DNA from: Lactarius indigo
Taxonomy: Eukaryota; Basidiomycota; Agaricomycetes; Russulales; Russulaceae
Assembly: GCA_025766275.1 (NCBI GenBank)
Contig: JAFKAC010000239.1
Coordinates: 1 to 50,530 of the forward strand
Length of the DNA: 50,530 bases
Reading direction: 5' to 3'
Part shown: in pieces, positions 9,316-21,144 of the stretch
How positions within the stretch are numbered: the stretch's first letter is position 1
How the letters are laid out: every line of letters starts with the position of its first letter
Translations under genes and position numbers: made by a program
The notes under the pieces: generated by a model
Told to the model about the DNA's origin: nothing
Seen by the model: only the letters and a program-made list of their open reading frames with translations
The model's database searches: none

Positions 9316-12084
9316 CTACTGTGTGCTAGGGTAGTAAGGTTGGGAGGGGGGGAAGTGGCCATAATGCCAGTACATAGGGTATGTCGCGTGATACGGGGAC
9401 CTGAGAGTATGCAGAGGGTAAGCAGCATTCGTGGGGTGCCACACGAATGGAGCCAAGGGCACAGGCGCGGAAGAAGGAGGCGGCGGTGGGGTACTAGCGC
9501 GCTTGCAACGTTTGCTGGGCTGAGAGGGAGGTGCCTCTGCGGCATCAGTTGTGGTAGCGACGCGGGCACATGCGTCTGCGTTCTGAGCTGCGGTGCGCGC
9601 GTCTGGGGCAGCATCCTTGCCAGATCGAAGCCCTCCACTGTAGGGGTCGGTGTTCTTCATGCGGGGTTGCTTGCGATTGAGCTTCCCAATCCGTTCGGCT
9701 GCTGGAGCGCTGGGCGATGAGTCGGTGGGACGTGATCTCTTCTGTCGCTTTGCCCCCTTTTGCTCGGCAGTCTCAGTCCAGGTACGCTGATTAGGCGGGA
9801 GGTCTTCCCTATCCGGGAGTGGACTCTGGGAAGCGCGCGAGTTTTGAATTACAGCCGTGAGACGCGACTCCACCAGCCGAAGACTCCGGACGGTCCCTGG
9901 TGACGAAGGCGGGCCATCGCTTAGGTACTCTCTAGAGACGGTAATTAAGTTTTCTAAAATGGCCGCGCTTGCATTGGAGGGCGGGTTCGCGTCGCTTTGT
10001 GTGTCCTGTGGGCCCTCATGGACCTCAGGTTTGAGCCAGTCTGGCTCTGGTGCTGTGCGTGCGATCTGAATGGTACCATCTGAAGAGAAATGTGTGACGG
10101 CGGCAATGTGCTTGCATAGCCGGGCTCTGGGCCAGTCTGGACAGTCGCACTTGTCCTTGCTGTGTTCGATCAGGTAATTTTCTGACAAGTCCAACGAAGC
10201 GTCGTTGCTGAGATCGACCAAATACATTTTTGACAGGTCCGAAAATGATCGCACATAGAAGCGCTTGTTACCGAGACACTGGATGGAGTCGGCGCTCATT
10301 TCCGGTGCTCGTGCAAAAATATCCATGCGCCGCTTCTTGGCTAGATCCGCGCCTTCAAATTGTTTTCTCTGCCGAAGAGCGCGGATTTCGTATTGAGGGA
10401 GCATGTCGACCACTAGCGTGTGGACCAGGTGGTCGGCACGCCGATTTCTTTTCCCATCTAGCCAGTGTGATTTCAGTACATGGTGGTAGCTAGATAACAA
10501 AGATAATGAGTGATCTCACTAATCTCTGGTGCGATAGTATTCTTACGATTCTATTAGCATATTGGTGTCCCCCTCTTGATAGATGGTCCTTTGTTGCCTT
10601 AGTGTTCCTGACCAAAGCGGCACGATGTTCATCCAGTTTGTCTTGAGATAGTCAACCAGGCTCTGTGGGACCAAGGAATCGGTCTGAATCCACTCCCAGG
10701 TGGAATCAAACTTTGACTGATCCGAGGTCTTCACCCATTCCCGGATGCGTTCCCAAACTTTCGGGAATTCTTCTGTGCGGAAGTGCATCCGGATTGCACG
10801 CAGCACGTGCCACCAGCACAGTAGCAATTTTGATTCCGGGTATACGGTATTGATCGCGTTCATCTGCGCCTTGTCGCGATCGCTCATGATAATTGCCGGT
10901 GTTACGTCGGGACTACGTGTCTTTACGAAATTAAGGAAAAATTCCACTGTCGCTTCTGTCCTGCTTGACGATAGCATCCAGGCGACAGGGACACCTGTCA
11001 AACGGAATTAGTGAATTTCATAAGCGGAAGCGACACAACGCGTACCATGTCCCCAGCAATCCCTGGCCACCAGACTGTATAGCTGCAGCCCAGCATATTG
11101 TGTAGTGTTATGGGTAGCATCAATAGAAATAAAATTATTCCCAATTTCCCTGAATTGAGACTTCTGGAACTCGGTCTGTAAGCACATGATAAAGGTATCT
11201 GGAGATAGTCTAGATCCGGGGGGGGGCGCATCGATCCTATCCTTCAAGATTATCTCGGCACCAGCTTCTTGGAGCCGGGTGGCCCAGACTTTAATCGAGA
11301 CCGCGTCATTGTCATCGAGACGAATCTCCTCATTCTCAACGATCCGGCGGATGCGATTGATGTCCCGCATTGTAATGTAATGATCACGATCTGTCTGTTT
11401 AGTAGACTCGCGCACGCGTTTCAGCTAGGGTGGACACCGTCAACTAACGGGCAGGATCGGGATAGGCGCAGGACTCACAATCACCTTTGTATCTACCCCA
11501 ATGTGAACTAATTCCATGACCAAGTCTCTGGTCTTGTCTGACAGCCGGGTGAACCGCAGATTATCGTCGCCGAGTGGGTGATCGTGCTCGTTCTCGTACT
11601 TCCCCAGAATGGTCTCAGTGTGCCGATAAAGTTTGATGGTTAGCCGACAACGGCAACCAGTCTTCTTTGATGGGATCTTTCTGTCCCGCCCCTCGGATGC
11701 AGTGGTGCCAGATTTGCTCCTGCCACCCATCCATTCCCGCGAGCACTTCAAGATACGTCAGGCCCACCAGAGCGGTGAATCGGAATGCGTGACATGACTC
11801 ACGACTAGCTCAATAGTCTTATCCGACTCTTCGGCTGCAAGCCAAGCCAGGAACTCCTCCTCATTCGCCCACTCCAGTGTCATCTTCCCGCGCTTCCGGT
11901 CATGTGTAATGCTCCCGTACCGGTGTGACGTAGCGGGGTCTTCAGTTAGCCGCCTGTCAGATCCAGGAGTCCGGAACGTGCGAAGGTTTTCGATAATGGG
12001 AGGACCAATGGGGATTTCAAACGTGGCGGACATGATGAGGAGGGCATTGGGGTTGTTCCCCCCTCCCTTGCACTCGCATTCCAC
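9316..12084 (-). CDS. MULE-type transposase with FAR1-like and SWIM domains
   Basis: Mutator-like transposase family. Five exons (12084-11803, 11745-11479, 11424-11046, 10994-10547, 10489-9316) join in phase to 849 aa; the four introns are 51-57 bp. Exon 2 has a Cys/His-bearing, FAR1/WRKY-like segment (TGCRCRLTIKLY, YENEHDHPLG). The DDE core shows FISIDATHNTTQYAG (first Asp), IIMSDRDKAQMNA (second Asp), LLCWWHVLRAIRMHF (the CxxH motif typical of MULEs) and NMLIESYHHVLK (likely Glu, split by intron 4). A SWIM zinc finger CDCPDWPRARLCKH follows. The last 250 residues are low-complexity, rich in Pro/Ala/Ser with basic patches. The start at 12084 is the outermost; ATG 12033 (MSATFEIP) is an equally good alternative. 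I found no flanking terminal repeats, so it may be an old or host-adopted copy. Confidence 0.85.
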
Positions 12085-12398
12085 AATTCCACACCAAAAC
12101 GCATTGTTTACGCGTTATTTATTTTGTATTCATTTGTACTAATAGAAAAGACATGAAATGATATTTTAAAATACAGTGTTCGGAGTTTGGAGTTGAGTTG
12201 CGGTAAAACGGTCTAAACGGACCGACGCGTGAGAAGTCTGCGATTAGTCAATCGCTTGTTCGAATCCGTTCGGACTTTGAGCGCTTTGAGCAACCGGAGA
12301 AGCATCGTTCAGTGCCACGTCAACATGCTCGGAGATTACCAGGACTTCTAAATTGTTGGTGTGGTTGTCCGAAGACCAAAGAACCAAGACGCACGAAT

Positions 12399-12406
12399 CT
12401 TATATA
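12399..12406 (+). promoter_or_regulatory. TATA-like box
   Basis: TTATATAA, 36 bp before the ATG at 12443. The position fits a core promoter, but whether the downstream frame is a gene is uncertain. Confidence 0.3.
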
Positions 12407-12442
12407 AGCCATTCTCAGACTGCAGCCACCGCAAACACAGAA

Positions 12443-12727
12443 ATGGAGAAGACCACATGCCCTGAGTCGTCAGCAGTTCAACGTTCAGCGCCAATACAGC
12501 TGGGGAAAACGAATGACACCGTCACTGTGAGAAGCAATGAGCCTGTTAAAGTTTTCGCCAGTCCGCCACTGCGGCTAGCCTGCAATAGAATTTCTGGAAC
12601 GGACCTTGAAACGGACACGACTAGTAACTCGGCGACCACATTCACCACAGACCCAGAGGTCGATGTGGACACGCTCTTCGGTTTTGAAAATGACTTCTTT
12701 GCTGTATTTTTTTGCCCCGATCCCTGA
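12443..12727 (+). CDS. Hypothetical small acidic protein (doubtful)
   Basis: A 94-residue open frame beginning METTK-like (M-E-K-T-T-C-P) and rich in Thr, Ser, Asp and Phe. Its tail reads DVDTLFGFENDFFAVFFCPDP. It follows a TATA-like box by 36 bp. The composition recalls small secreted or processed fungal peptides, but it has no signal peptide and ends in CPDP, which is not a prenylation box. No family is recognised. Chance frames of this length are common here, so this may not be a gene. Confidence 0.2.
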   Translation: MEKTTCPESSAVQRSAPIQLGKTNDTVTVRSNEPVKVFASPPLRLACNRISGTDLETDTTSNSATTFTTDPEVDVDTLFGFENDFFAVFFCPDP

Positions 12728-13596
12728 ATTCGTGCACTTCAAAAATTTCACAACTCCAGCAACTGTGCAACACAACATGCGTATATTTGCCAGTCTGCTG
12801 AGGTTCGGAGCAGCCAGTCAGAGCTGCCAAGTTGCCACCGGTGTCGCAGTCTCCATGCGTTCATCATCCCCGTTTTTGCTTGGGTTGCACTTTTGCGACT
12901 CAAATGAGTCGTTGCTTGTCATCTCCGCTGACACACCAAAGAGCGATTCTACCGCGTGTAAGACGTAGCGACAGAGATTGTGCGGATATGCATAAAAGAC
13001 CTGAGCACGGAAGATGGAAGGCTCGGATAGCCAGCTTAGCGCCGCAGAAATACACGACATAACCCTCAGGCTCCAATTGTTCTCGATTAACATATATCAC
13101 CTGCCGCTGCCGCCGACCGACAGGTCGCATATCCAACTTGGTCTCAGTGTGATGCAGAACAGCCGCGGGACTGCCAGTGGCAACCAAACGGGTTGGCGAT
13201 GACAATTGGTGGCCCGTTAAAAAAAGAATAATCAATTGTAGCAGCAACAACGCAATTGTTCATCGTCAACATCAAGAAACGGGTATCAACAAAAGTGTCG
13301 CTCGTTACGCGTAAGTAGGTAGTGCAAAGCTACTAAAGCAAGAACAATGGAGTGTGCCTGCACCACCAATCGCTGAAAACAAAACGCGCCATTTCGGAAA
13401 AGCCGATTGTAAAAATCAGGTAGGTGTACTAAGGTGTACAGCCCACCACCACGGGAAAGGGAAAGACGCTGCGACCGAGGCACAGGGTAAAAGAGTGAGT
13501 CAGTAATACATGCGGTGTCGAACGCGCCGAAAAGTACAGCGAGGCGCCTCGTCGACCGGGACGTAGCGTATTGTGATATGTAGGCACAACTGGCAC

Positions 13597-15475
13597 TCAG
13601 ATTCCACCGTAGGCGTCCTCCTCATCATAGAGGGTGTAAACGGTATCAGGACGGTTAGTGGGTGCAGCCCCTGTCTTGGGCTCACGGGGTATGACGGTGG
13701 GTTGTTCTTGGGCTCGCATGGGGGTAGAAGTGGCGAGTGGGCTACTCTTGTAATTTGACTCGGAGGGAGGAGGTCCGCGCAGGTCTGAGAACTCAGCGCT
13801 GAGTGGCGATGGACTATTGCGCACGCTCAGCGGAACGGGGAACTCCAATGACGCAACTGGGGAAAAGGAGCGCTCGGGAACGTATATTTCTGGTAAGGTC
13901 GGTGGAAGCGAAGGGATACGCGTCTGGTGGAATGCACTTGGGGAGGGTAGAGGCAATTCGTCGTCCAGTTCGTGGGACGGGTTGTCAATCGGTTGTTGGG
14001 CGGCAGGCGCATCAACAAACGGAGACTCGGTATGCGTATTCCCGCCCTGAGTTGATGAGTCGTCATGAGAAGGAGCTGCCAGATTGTCAGACACAGTGGC
14101 ATGTTGTTCCTCGGAGACGGGACCCAAAACGGAAGACATGGGGGCACCGAGTTTTTCGGTAATCTCTGCGTACTGTGCAGCTTGGAAGGGGGTCACGCTG
14201 GAACGTGAGAGATCGGTGTAGTGAGGATCGGCAGCATCAGGAGATGAGACAACCGGACTGAAAGGACCACCAGTAACCGAGTTCTGATGGGCGACCGCGA
14301 CAGGAGCCGTACGATTCGGTGGCTCTCTCGCAAGGGCTTGAGGTAGATATGCAGGGCTCTCGGAATGGGGTGGATCATGGTATTCTGGAACAGTGCTGGA
14401 AACTGGTGAAACCATGACATCCTGTGCATACGGCGAGAAGAATGGGTTTGCTGAGTTGGGCGAGACGACCTGGCCAGGAGAGAAAGAGGTTTGGGAATAG
14501 TTTGTCGCACCGTAGCCGTTGCCATAAGCATTGTTGGGATACATGTTGGGCAGAGTCGGCTGTCGGGGGGGCAGGGTCGGCGTGTTATTCAGGTGGCGCT
14601 CAATCATGGACGGGGGACGTGGAGGAGCGCCGTAAGGTCGGACGGGCTCTGCGTCATCTCTAACGGCGGCGGACTGCCGGCGAGCATCGCTACGATTCCA
14701 GATTTCTTCAGAAAACGCCTCATCTTGGCGTCCTCGACATTTCCTCTGGAATAATAACGTGAGAAAAGATATTGCGTGATCAAATGCGACCAACCAGAAA
14801 ATAAACAACAGCAGCCAAAATACCCGCGGATCCGAGGATGGCGGCAATGATACCACCAACAATGATACCAGTAGAGGTTCCGCCAACTGGAGTGGAAGAA
14901 CTGGTGGGACTTGGGGACACCGTAGAACTGCGAACACCCGACGAATTGACAACGGTCTGGATGAACGTGGGGGTAGCAGTTGGGGTGGATGAGGATAGAG
15001 GCTGAAGAAAGAGAAAAAAAAAAACTCAATGCCCCGAAACACACTATTAGAGGTCAAATCTTACAGTAGTCGACGTGGTAGTTGATGTCGAAAGGATGGA
15101 CGAGCTGGATGTGGTTGAAGTCGTTGAGATGGTAGTCGACGTCGACGACGGTGGCAGAGAGGAAGGCGTCAACGAAGGGGAAAGCACCGAAGAGGTGGTA
15201 GTGGCTATATGAATGTGAGCTGTCGGAACTAAAGGAAGGAGTGAGGACTACACACTTGACTGAACAAGCGACGGAGAAGGCGAGAGGGTAGGTGTGGTGG
15301 TCGTGGCGAAAGGATCGCCAATGATAGTAGGAGCAACAGGGATGATGAGGCTCGGAGAGGTGGCACTCGGAGTGTTTGAAGAGGAGTCAGTGCCAGGTGT
15401 GACAACATCGTCGCGGTGAAAAGCGGGATGGTGGACACGTCTCCGATGGTAGTTGAAGTGGTCGAAGTGCGCCAT
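13597..15475 (-). CDS. Ser/Thr-rich single-pass membrane protein with long cytoplasmic tail
   Basis: Four exons (15475-15256, 15204-15065, 15001-14795, 14745-13597) give 571 aa, with introns of 49-63 bp. Residues 1-164 are very rich in Ser, Thr and Pro, as expected of an O-mannosylated wall-facing stalk. A glycine-rich membrane span follows at about residues 165-189 (GIIVGGIIAAILGSAGILAA), then basic RKCRGRQ. About 380 residues of Pro/Ser-rich cytoplasmic tail end in DTVYTLYDEEDAYGGI. No cleavable signal peptide is seen at the start (MAHFDHFNYHRRRVHH), so it may insert as a reverse signal-anchor. This plan (stalk, Gly-rich span, disordered tail) is common in basidiomycetes and resembles Mid2/Wsc-type sensors in layout only. 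Function unknown. It is divergent from the gene at 15976. Confidence 0.8.
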
Positions 15476-15975
15476 AGTTTTCTTTTTTTTTTTTTAACGA
15501 AGAGGAAAAGGAAAGTGATAGCAAAAGAGCGTGGTTGGGGCAAGAACGTGTACTCCAGTCGCACGGAGAGTACAGAACAGAACAGAGGGTATCAACGAAG
15601 CCGAAGCGCAAAGCTGGGAACGAAACACAATGGGGTCGCTTTTCATCGTATCAAGGAGTCACTGGATGACTAAGCAGTCTTGTCGTCTCAATTCAATCGA
15701 ATCGACCCTCGTTTTTATTTAGTCCGTTCCGTCTCTCCCTCGCTCTTACAGTAGAACCACTTTCTCTCCTTCATGGTACCTTTTCATGCCGAAGGAACCT
15801 ACTATGTGCATCCAAACGCTTTCTCTGGCACGCTATCATGCGTTGTCTCAGGCGGGCGTCAATGTCTTGCTCTGTCGCAATGGCGACCCCGGTACGAAGC
15901 AAATGATGATCTGATCGTTTTCTCCTTGATGTTCTCGTCACTTATCTCCACCACTCCGTGCGCCTCCTGCACTGC
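15476..15975. promoter_or_regulatory. Shared promoter region of two divergent membrane-protein genes
   Basis: 500 bp separate the ATGs of the minus-strand gene (15475) and the plus-strand gene (15976). It holds a long T/A run (15480-15495) and CT-rich stretches near both starts (15715-15780, 15915-15950). No named site could be assigned. Confidence 0.5.
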
Positions 15976-16921
15976 ATGACAACGTATTCCCGTTGGTCCC
16001 TATCTCCCGGCCCCTCCCTCCATTGTCTATTCTTCCTCCTCTTCCATGCACACCGCGCTTTTGCCGAGATTGTCACTACAATCGACAATACTGATTCTCG
16101 CATATCGTACATCCCCTCAGTGTGCAACAATACCGGGGTTTCCCCGTCTCCGTCTTGCACTGCTCCTTGGTATGTGAAACACTCGCTTAGTATAAGCATA
16201 TATTGCTTTCTGATCCGTATCTCAGGCAGGTAGTCGTCCTTGCTGGGGCCTCGAGTGGTACCGTGACATCCACTTTTGGACCTACCTCTGCAGGAGGGAA
16301 TCTCATCCCTCAGCTCTTCCTCGTCCTCCGTGGCACTACTTTCTCCATCAGCACCTCTTCTGCCTCTAATGCCACTGCCAACGTCACCGTCGTGGCCTCA
16401 CCTTCAAATGTGTTCGTCTCTACGACCTTCGACTCGTCCGCAGGCAGCATCTCAGCGGTTAATCTTCCGCCCGATCAAGATGTGACCCTCGCAGTAACAT
16501 ATATACCCTCTCAAGACGGTGCGCCAACAAGGCTTGACATTGATTCAGTCACTGTCTTCAGTGAAGACGAGAGGTAGATACAGAACGCCATGACACGCTT
16601 TCCAACGCTGACATGATGTCTTCGCTTAGCCACACGTCGCTGACCTCCACTCCCTTACCCTCGTCGAGCTCGCTTCCCTCTTTCATCATCCCTGCTCCTT
16701 CCACATTAGCCCCTTCCGCTACCTCGCGACCACACTCCTCTCTGGCGCAACCGAAAGGAACGATCATTGGCGAGTCCCTGGCGGGATTCTTCGGCATCAT
16801 CCTTATCCTCATCTCTGTCTACACGCTGCGCAGATGGAGGCAGCGGCAAAGAGCACGAGCTGCAGAGGGCTTTCAGATGCGGGCAAGAGAGAGGGGTAAG
16901 AGGCCGATAGAGGGTCAGTAG
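15976..16921 (+). CDS. Secreted-type, Ser/Thr-rich single-pass membrane protein
   Basis: Three exons (15976-16169, 16226-16573, 16630-16921) encode 277 aa; both introns are 56 bp. A signal peptide covers residues 1-30 (CLFFLLF core, cleavage after AFA). The ectodomain has four Cys near its start (PSVCNNTG, SPSCTAPW region), then beta-rich text with N-glycosylation sites (NATANVT). A Ser/Pro stalk follows, then one membrane span at about 228-247 (AGFFGIILILISVYTL), with a short basic tail RRWRQRQRARAA. It is therefore predicted at the plasma membrane with the N-terminus outside. The ATG at 15976 is chosen because it gives the signal peptide; an upstream GTG at 15958 does not qualify. No family name can be given. 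Confidence 0.75.
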
Positions 16922-17089
16922 CTGCCGTCTTACGCTGGACTATCGGTCATTGGTCGTTATGTGTTACCCGATGCCATACCTCGGAATGTCCTCGGACCTT
17001 TGAGAAATCTCCGATAATTACCCCCGGCATCTCGGCCAGGTCGGGAGGCACTCTGTTTTGTTTTGTTGTGTTGCGCGTTGGTCTCAATA

Positions 17090-17426
17090 ATGCCACCACG
17101 TGAGGGCGATAGAATACCGTCGGCACAGCAAACTTTGGACAGTACGCTACAATGTCTTTCAATACGAGTATGATGGTGAATTCCATTTTCTAGTTCTCTA
17201 TGATATTTCGCAGTTGCTCGGTACACAGCTCGACAAGGAGACCCTCGCCACATGTATTGGAATGATTGAGAGTGGTGTGAATCCGGAAGCATTAGCGGTC
17301 AGTTCTCTCGTTCTTGCGGTCTCTGGTCTCCCTGAGACACTGCCAACACAGGCTGTAATCCAAGAATTGAGGAGAGACGGTGCAGCTATCGCAGCCGCCA
17401 GAACGAATGATGGGAGAGCTGCTTAG
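17090..17426 (+). CDS. MZT1: Mitotic-spindle organizing protein 1 (MOZART1)
   Basis: MOZART1 binds the N-terminal region of gamma-tubulin complex proteins and recruits gamma-TuRC to spindle pole bodies. Three small exons (17090-17141, 17194-17297, 17352-17426) join to 76 aa, the expected size. The protein is nearly all the conserved helical core: [15 protein letters not shown], then [20 protein letters not shown] and [10 protein letters not shown]. No single exon is recognisable alone, so it is easily missed: exon 1 codes only 17 residues and the 52-54 bp introns must be removed. The C-terminus is a short Ala-rich tail. It lies 168 bp after the membrane-protein gene and 104 bp before SF3B1 on the same strand. 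Confidence 0.93.
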
Positions 17427-17530
17427 TCATACAGCGAATTGGTGGCGTGTGAATTAAAATGCGTTGATTTGTCATAGTCGTCCCTTGACTCGAGCTTAAG
17501 CAACCTTTGTATCCTCCATCACCTCACACT

Positions 17531-20500
17531 ATGTCCGCACCCAGTTCACCTCGGCTCGTCGACTCCTTTTCCGTTCCAAAAGATGTCCTCAGGGAGTTCG
17601 AAGAAATGGCCGAGGAGGAGAACATCGATCCTTTTGCAGAGACTGCCTCGAAACGACAAATCGCGGCACGCCAATCCGACTACCATAATCGTCGATTCAA
17701 CCGCACAGCCAATGAGAGTGCCGATGCTTTTGCTGTTAGGGAGGATGGCCAACCTGCAGAAGGTGGTTACAAGGAAGCAATGCGACTGCAAAGGCTTGAA
17801 AAGGAGGAGCAACGTGTGCGCAGGGCTATCGAGGAGAAGGAGAAGCGGGAGCGAGAAGAGGATAAGGAAAAGATGGACCTCGACAAGACGCCCCCTGCTG
17901 CAGAGCTCGAAGACGCAGCAGAGGAGCTCGCCGCTGCCGCCGCCGCCGCTCAAGAAACAAAACGCAAACGTCGTTGGGATGTTACAGAACCTGTCGAGGA
18001 GAAGCCTAGCGGGGAATGGTCCCAAGAAGCGCTGGATGCATCTGCACCTAAAAAGCGGCGTTCTCGATGGGATGCAACTCCTGCTGATGTCGCCGAAACC
18101 CCAAAGCGCTCCCGTTGGGACCAGACACCAGCCTCCGCTGGACCAGACACTCCTATGGTCCCCATCATCATGAATGCCCCGGGAATTATGATGGAAGACA
18201 AACACAACCGATATCTTAGCGACGAGGAGCTCGACGCGGTCCTTCCCGCGACGGGGTACGCCATAGTGGCACCGCCGCCAGGGTATGCTCCTCTCATCGC
18301 CCCGAGGAAACTCATGGCGACGCCCATCACAGACGTCGGCGGCTTCCATATCCAGGACGGCTCGGATGCCGCCGCTGCCGCTGCCGCCGCCGGCCTCGCT
18401 CCTGAGCTGCCTACTGAAATTCCCGGTGTAGGTAACCTTGCGTTCTTCAAGCCCGAAGATGCACAATACTTTGCCAAAATTCTCAAGGAGGAAGACGAGA
18501 CGGAGTTGTCCGTAGAAGAGATGAAGGAGCGCAAGATCATGCGTCTGTTGCTCAAGATCAAGAATGGCACTCCATCCGTGCGCAAGACGGCCTTGCGCCA
18601 GATTACCGACAAAGCCCGTGACTTTGGAGCCGGCCCGCTTTTTGATAAAATATTGCCGTTGCTCATGGAGCGTACACTCGAAGACCAGGAACGTCATTTA
18701 CTCGTCAAGGTTATCGATCGAGTTCTCTACAAACTCGACGACCTCGTGCGCCCGTATGTGCACAAGATTCTCGTCGTTATCGAGCCGCTCTTGATTGACG
18801 AGGACTACTACGCGCGTGTCGAGGGCCGCGAAATCATCTCTAACCTGTCGAAGGCGGCCGGCCTTGCCCATATGATCTCAACCATGCGACCCGACATTGA
18901 CCACGCAGACGAGTATGTGCGTAACACGACCGCGCGCGCGTTCTCCGTCGTCGCTTCCGCTCTCGGTATCCCGTCTCTACTTCCTTTTCTCAAGGCTGTC
19001 TGCCGTAGCAAGAAGTCGTGGCAGGCACGACACACCGGCATCCGGATTGTGCAGCAAATCGCAATTATGATGGGCTGTGCAGTCCTACCTCATTTGCGCA
19101 ATTTGGTCGACTGTATTGCACACGGTTTGTCAGACGAGCAACAAAAGGTCCGCACTATGACTGCACTGGGACTCGCCGCCCTCGCAGAAGCTGCCGCACC
19201 CTATGGTATTGAGTCGTTCGACAATGTCCTCAAGCCCCTCTGGTTGGGCATTCGTTTACATCGCGGCAAGGGCCTCGCGGCGTTCCTCAAGGCCATCGGC
19301 TTTATCATCCCGCTCATGGACCCTGAATACGCTTCATACTATACAAAGGAGGTCACCGTCATCCTTATCCGCGAGTTCCAAACGTCCGACGAGGAGATGA
19401 AAAAGATCGTTTTGAAAGTAGTCAAACAATGCGCTGCGACAGAGGGCGTCACCGCCGGGTATATCAAGCAAGATATTCTCCCAGACTTTTTCAAATCGTT
19501 TTGGGTACGCCGCATGGCTCTTGACCGACGTAACTATAAACAAGTGGTCGAAACCACCGTCGAGCTTGCTCAGAAGGCGGGTGCGTCCGAGATCATCGGT
19601 CGCATTGTCAACGAGCTCAAGGACGAGGCGGAGCCGTACCGCAAGATGGTGATGGAAACGATCACGAAGGTCATCGCGTCTCTTGGCGCGTCCGATGTCG
19701 ATGAGAAGCTTGAGGTCCGTCTGGTCGATGGCATCATCTATTCGTTCCAAGAGCAGACCACGGAGGACCAAGTCATGCTCGATGGATTCGGCACGGTCGT
19801 CAATGCCCTGGGCATCCGTGTTAAGCCCTACCTCACGCAGATAGTGTCGACCATTTTGTGGCGGCTGAACAACAAGAGCGCAAAAGTGCGCCAGCAGGCG
19901 GCGGATCTCACGACACGTCTTGCCGTTGTGATCAAGCAATGCGGCGAAGATCAGTTGTTAAGCAAGCTGGGCTTAGTCTTGTTCGAGCAGCTGGGAGAGG
20001 AGTATCCTGACACGCTCGGTAGCATTATCGCTGCTGAGGGTGCGATTGCCAACGTTGTCGGTATGACCCAAATGAACCCCCCAGTGAAGGACCTTCGTGA
20101 GTACCCAAATGTTCAAAGTCCATAAAGTGATTCGTCTGACATGCTTTGCTCTAGTACCTCGAATGACTCCTATTTTACGCAATCGTCATGAGAAAGTACA
20201 GGAAGCATCTATCAATTTGATTGGTCGTATTGGTGAGCATATTGGATTCGCTCTATTTTTTTTTTTTACTGATCCACGCCCATTCCCAGCTGATCGTGGT
20301 GCCGAATTCGTGCCAGCGCGCGAGTGGATGCGAATCTGTTTCGAACTTCTTGATCTCCTCAAGGCACACAAGAAGGGCATTCGGCGTGCGGCGGTGAACT
20401 CGTTCGGCTACATCGCCAAGAGTCTGGGTCCGCAAGACGTGCTCTCCGTCCTACTGACGAATCTGCGCGTGCAGGAGCGCCAGTCACGTGTCTGCAGCAC

Positions 20501-21144
20501 CGTCGCCATCGCCATCGTTGCCGAGACGTGCGGGCCGTTCACGTGCATCCCCGCTATCCTGAACGAGTACCGCACAGCGGAGCTAAACGTGCGCACGGGC
20601 TGTCTCAAGGCGCTTTCGTTCGTCTTTGAGTACGTCGGCCCGCAGTCGGCCTACTACGTCGATTCAGTCGTGACGATGCTCGAGGACGCGCTCACGGACC
20701 GCGACCTCGTCCATCGGCAGACGGCCAGCACGATCGTGAAGCACCTCGCGCTCGGCGTCGCGGGGCTCGGCTGCGAGGACTCGATGATGCATCTCATGAA
20801 CCTCGTCTGGCCAAATTGCTTCGAGACGTCCCCGCACGTCATTGGCGCCGTCATGGAGGCTATGGAGGCCATGCGCGTCACGCTTGGCCCCGGCGTCCTG
20901 CTCAGCTACGTGCTGCAGGGTTTGTTCCACCCCGCGCGCAAGGTCCGCGAGGTGAGTACCCCCCCCTTTTTTTTTCTGTTATCGTCTGTGACTTCCACTC
21001 ACATTGATTTAGGTTTATTGGCGCATTTACAATGCGTTATACCTCGGCGCGGAAGACGCGCTCGTCCCGTTCTACCCAGATGTATCAGAGCTTAGTGAGG
21101 GCAAGAACGTCTATGATAGACACCCCCTGCGGATGTTCGTGTAA
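17531..21144 (+). CDS. SF3B1: Splicing factor 3B subunit 1 (SF3b155/Hsh155)
   Basis: SF3B1 is the HEAT-repeat scaffold of U2 snRNP that clamps the branch-point adenosine. Four exons (17531-20096, 20155-20232, 20290-20951, 21013-21144) encode 1145 aa, between yeast (971) and human (1304). The N-terminus has [20 protein letters not shown], a charged coiled stretch, and three RW-type U2AF-ligand motifs at about residues 145-200 ([30 protein letters not shown]) that bind UHM proteins such as U2AF65. The HEAT domain then runs to the end. It includes [20 protein letters not shown], whose Lys matches the human K700 hotspot and is wild type, plus [20 protein letters not shown] and [15 protein letters not shown]. 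The C-terminus is [12 protein letters not shown]... Two Ala runs flank the ULM region. The ATG at 17531 gives a natural N-terminus. The gene is intact. Confidence 0.97.

Larger units (their letters stand above)
12085..13596. other. Spacer between the transposase and a membrane-protein gene
   Basis: Mostly short overlapping frames without family signals. It contains one small open frame after a TATA-like box (listed separately at 12443-12727). 13200-13300 is AT-rich with CAATTG repeats. The last 100 bp or so is probably the 3' UTR of the minus-strand gene ending at 13597. Confidence 0.45.

Noticed and set aside
12262..12285. GTTCGAATCC, resembling a tRNA B box
   Set aside because: The flanking bases do not form a T-stem, and I found no matching A box or acceptor stem.
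12443..12727. Small acidic frame after a TATA box as a mating-pheromone precursor
   Set aside because: It ends in Cys-Pro-Asp-Pro, not a CaaX prenylation box, and no pheromone receptor or homeodomain gene is nearby.
15958..15975. Longer start for the signal-peptide protein at 15958
   Set aside because: That codon is GTG and would put extra residues before a good signal peptide starting at the ATG 15976.
17507..17530. Upstream extension of SF3B1 to 17507
   Set aside because: The upstream codon is TTG, not ATG. The first ATG, at 17531, gives a sensible N-terminus.
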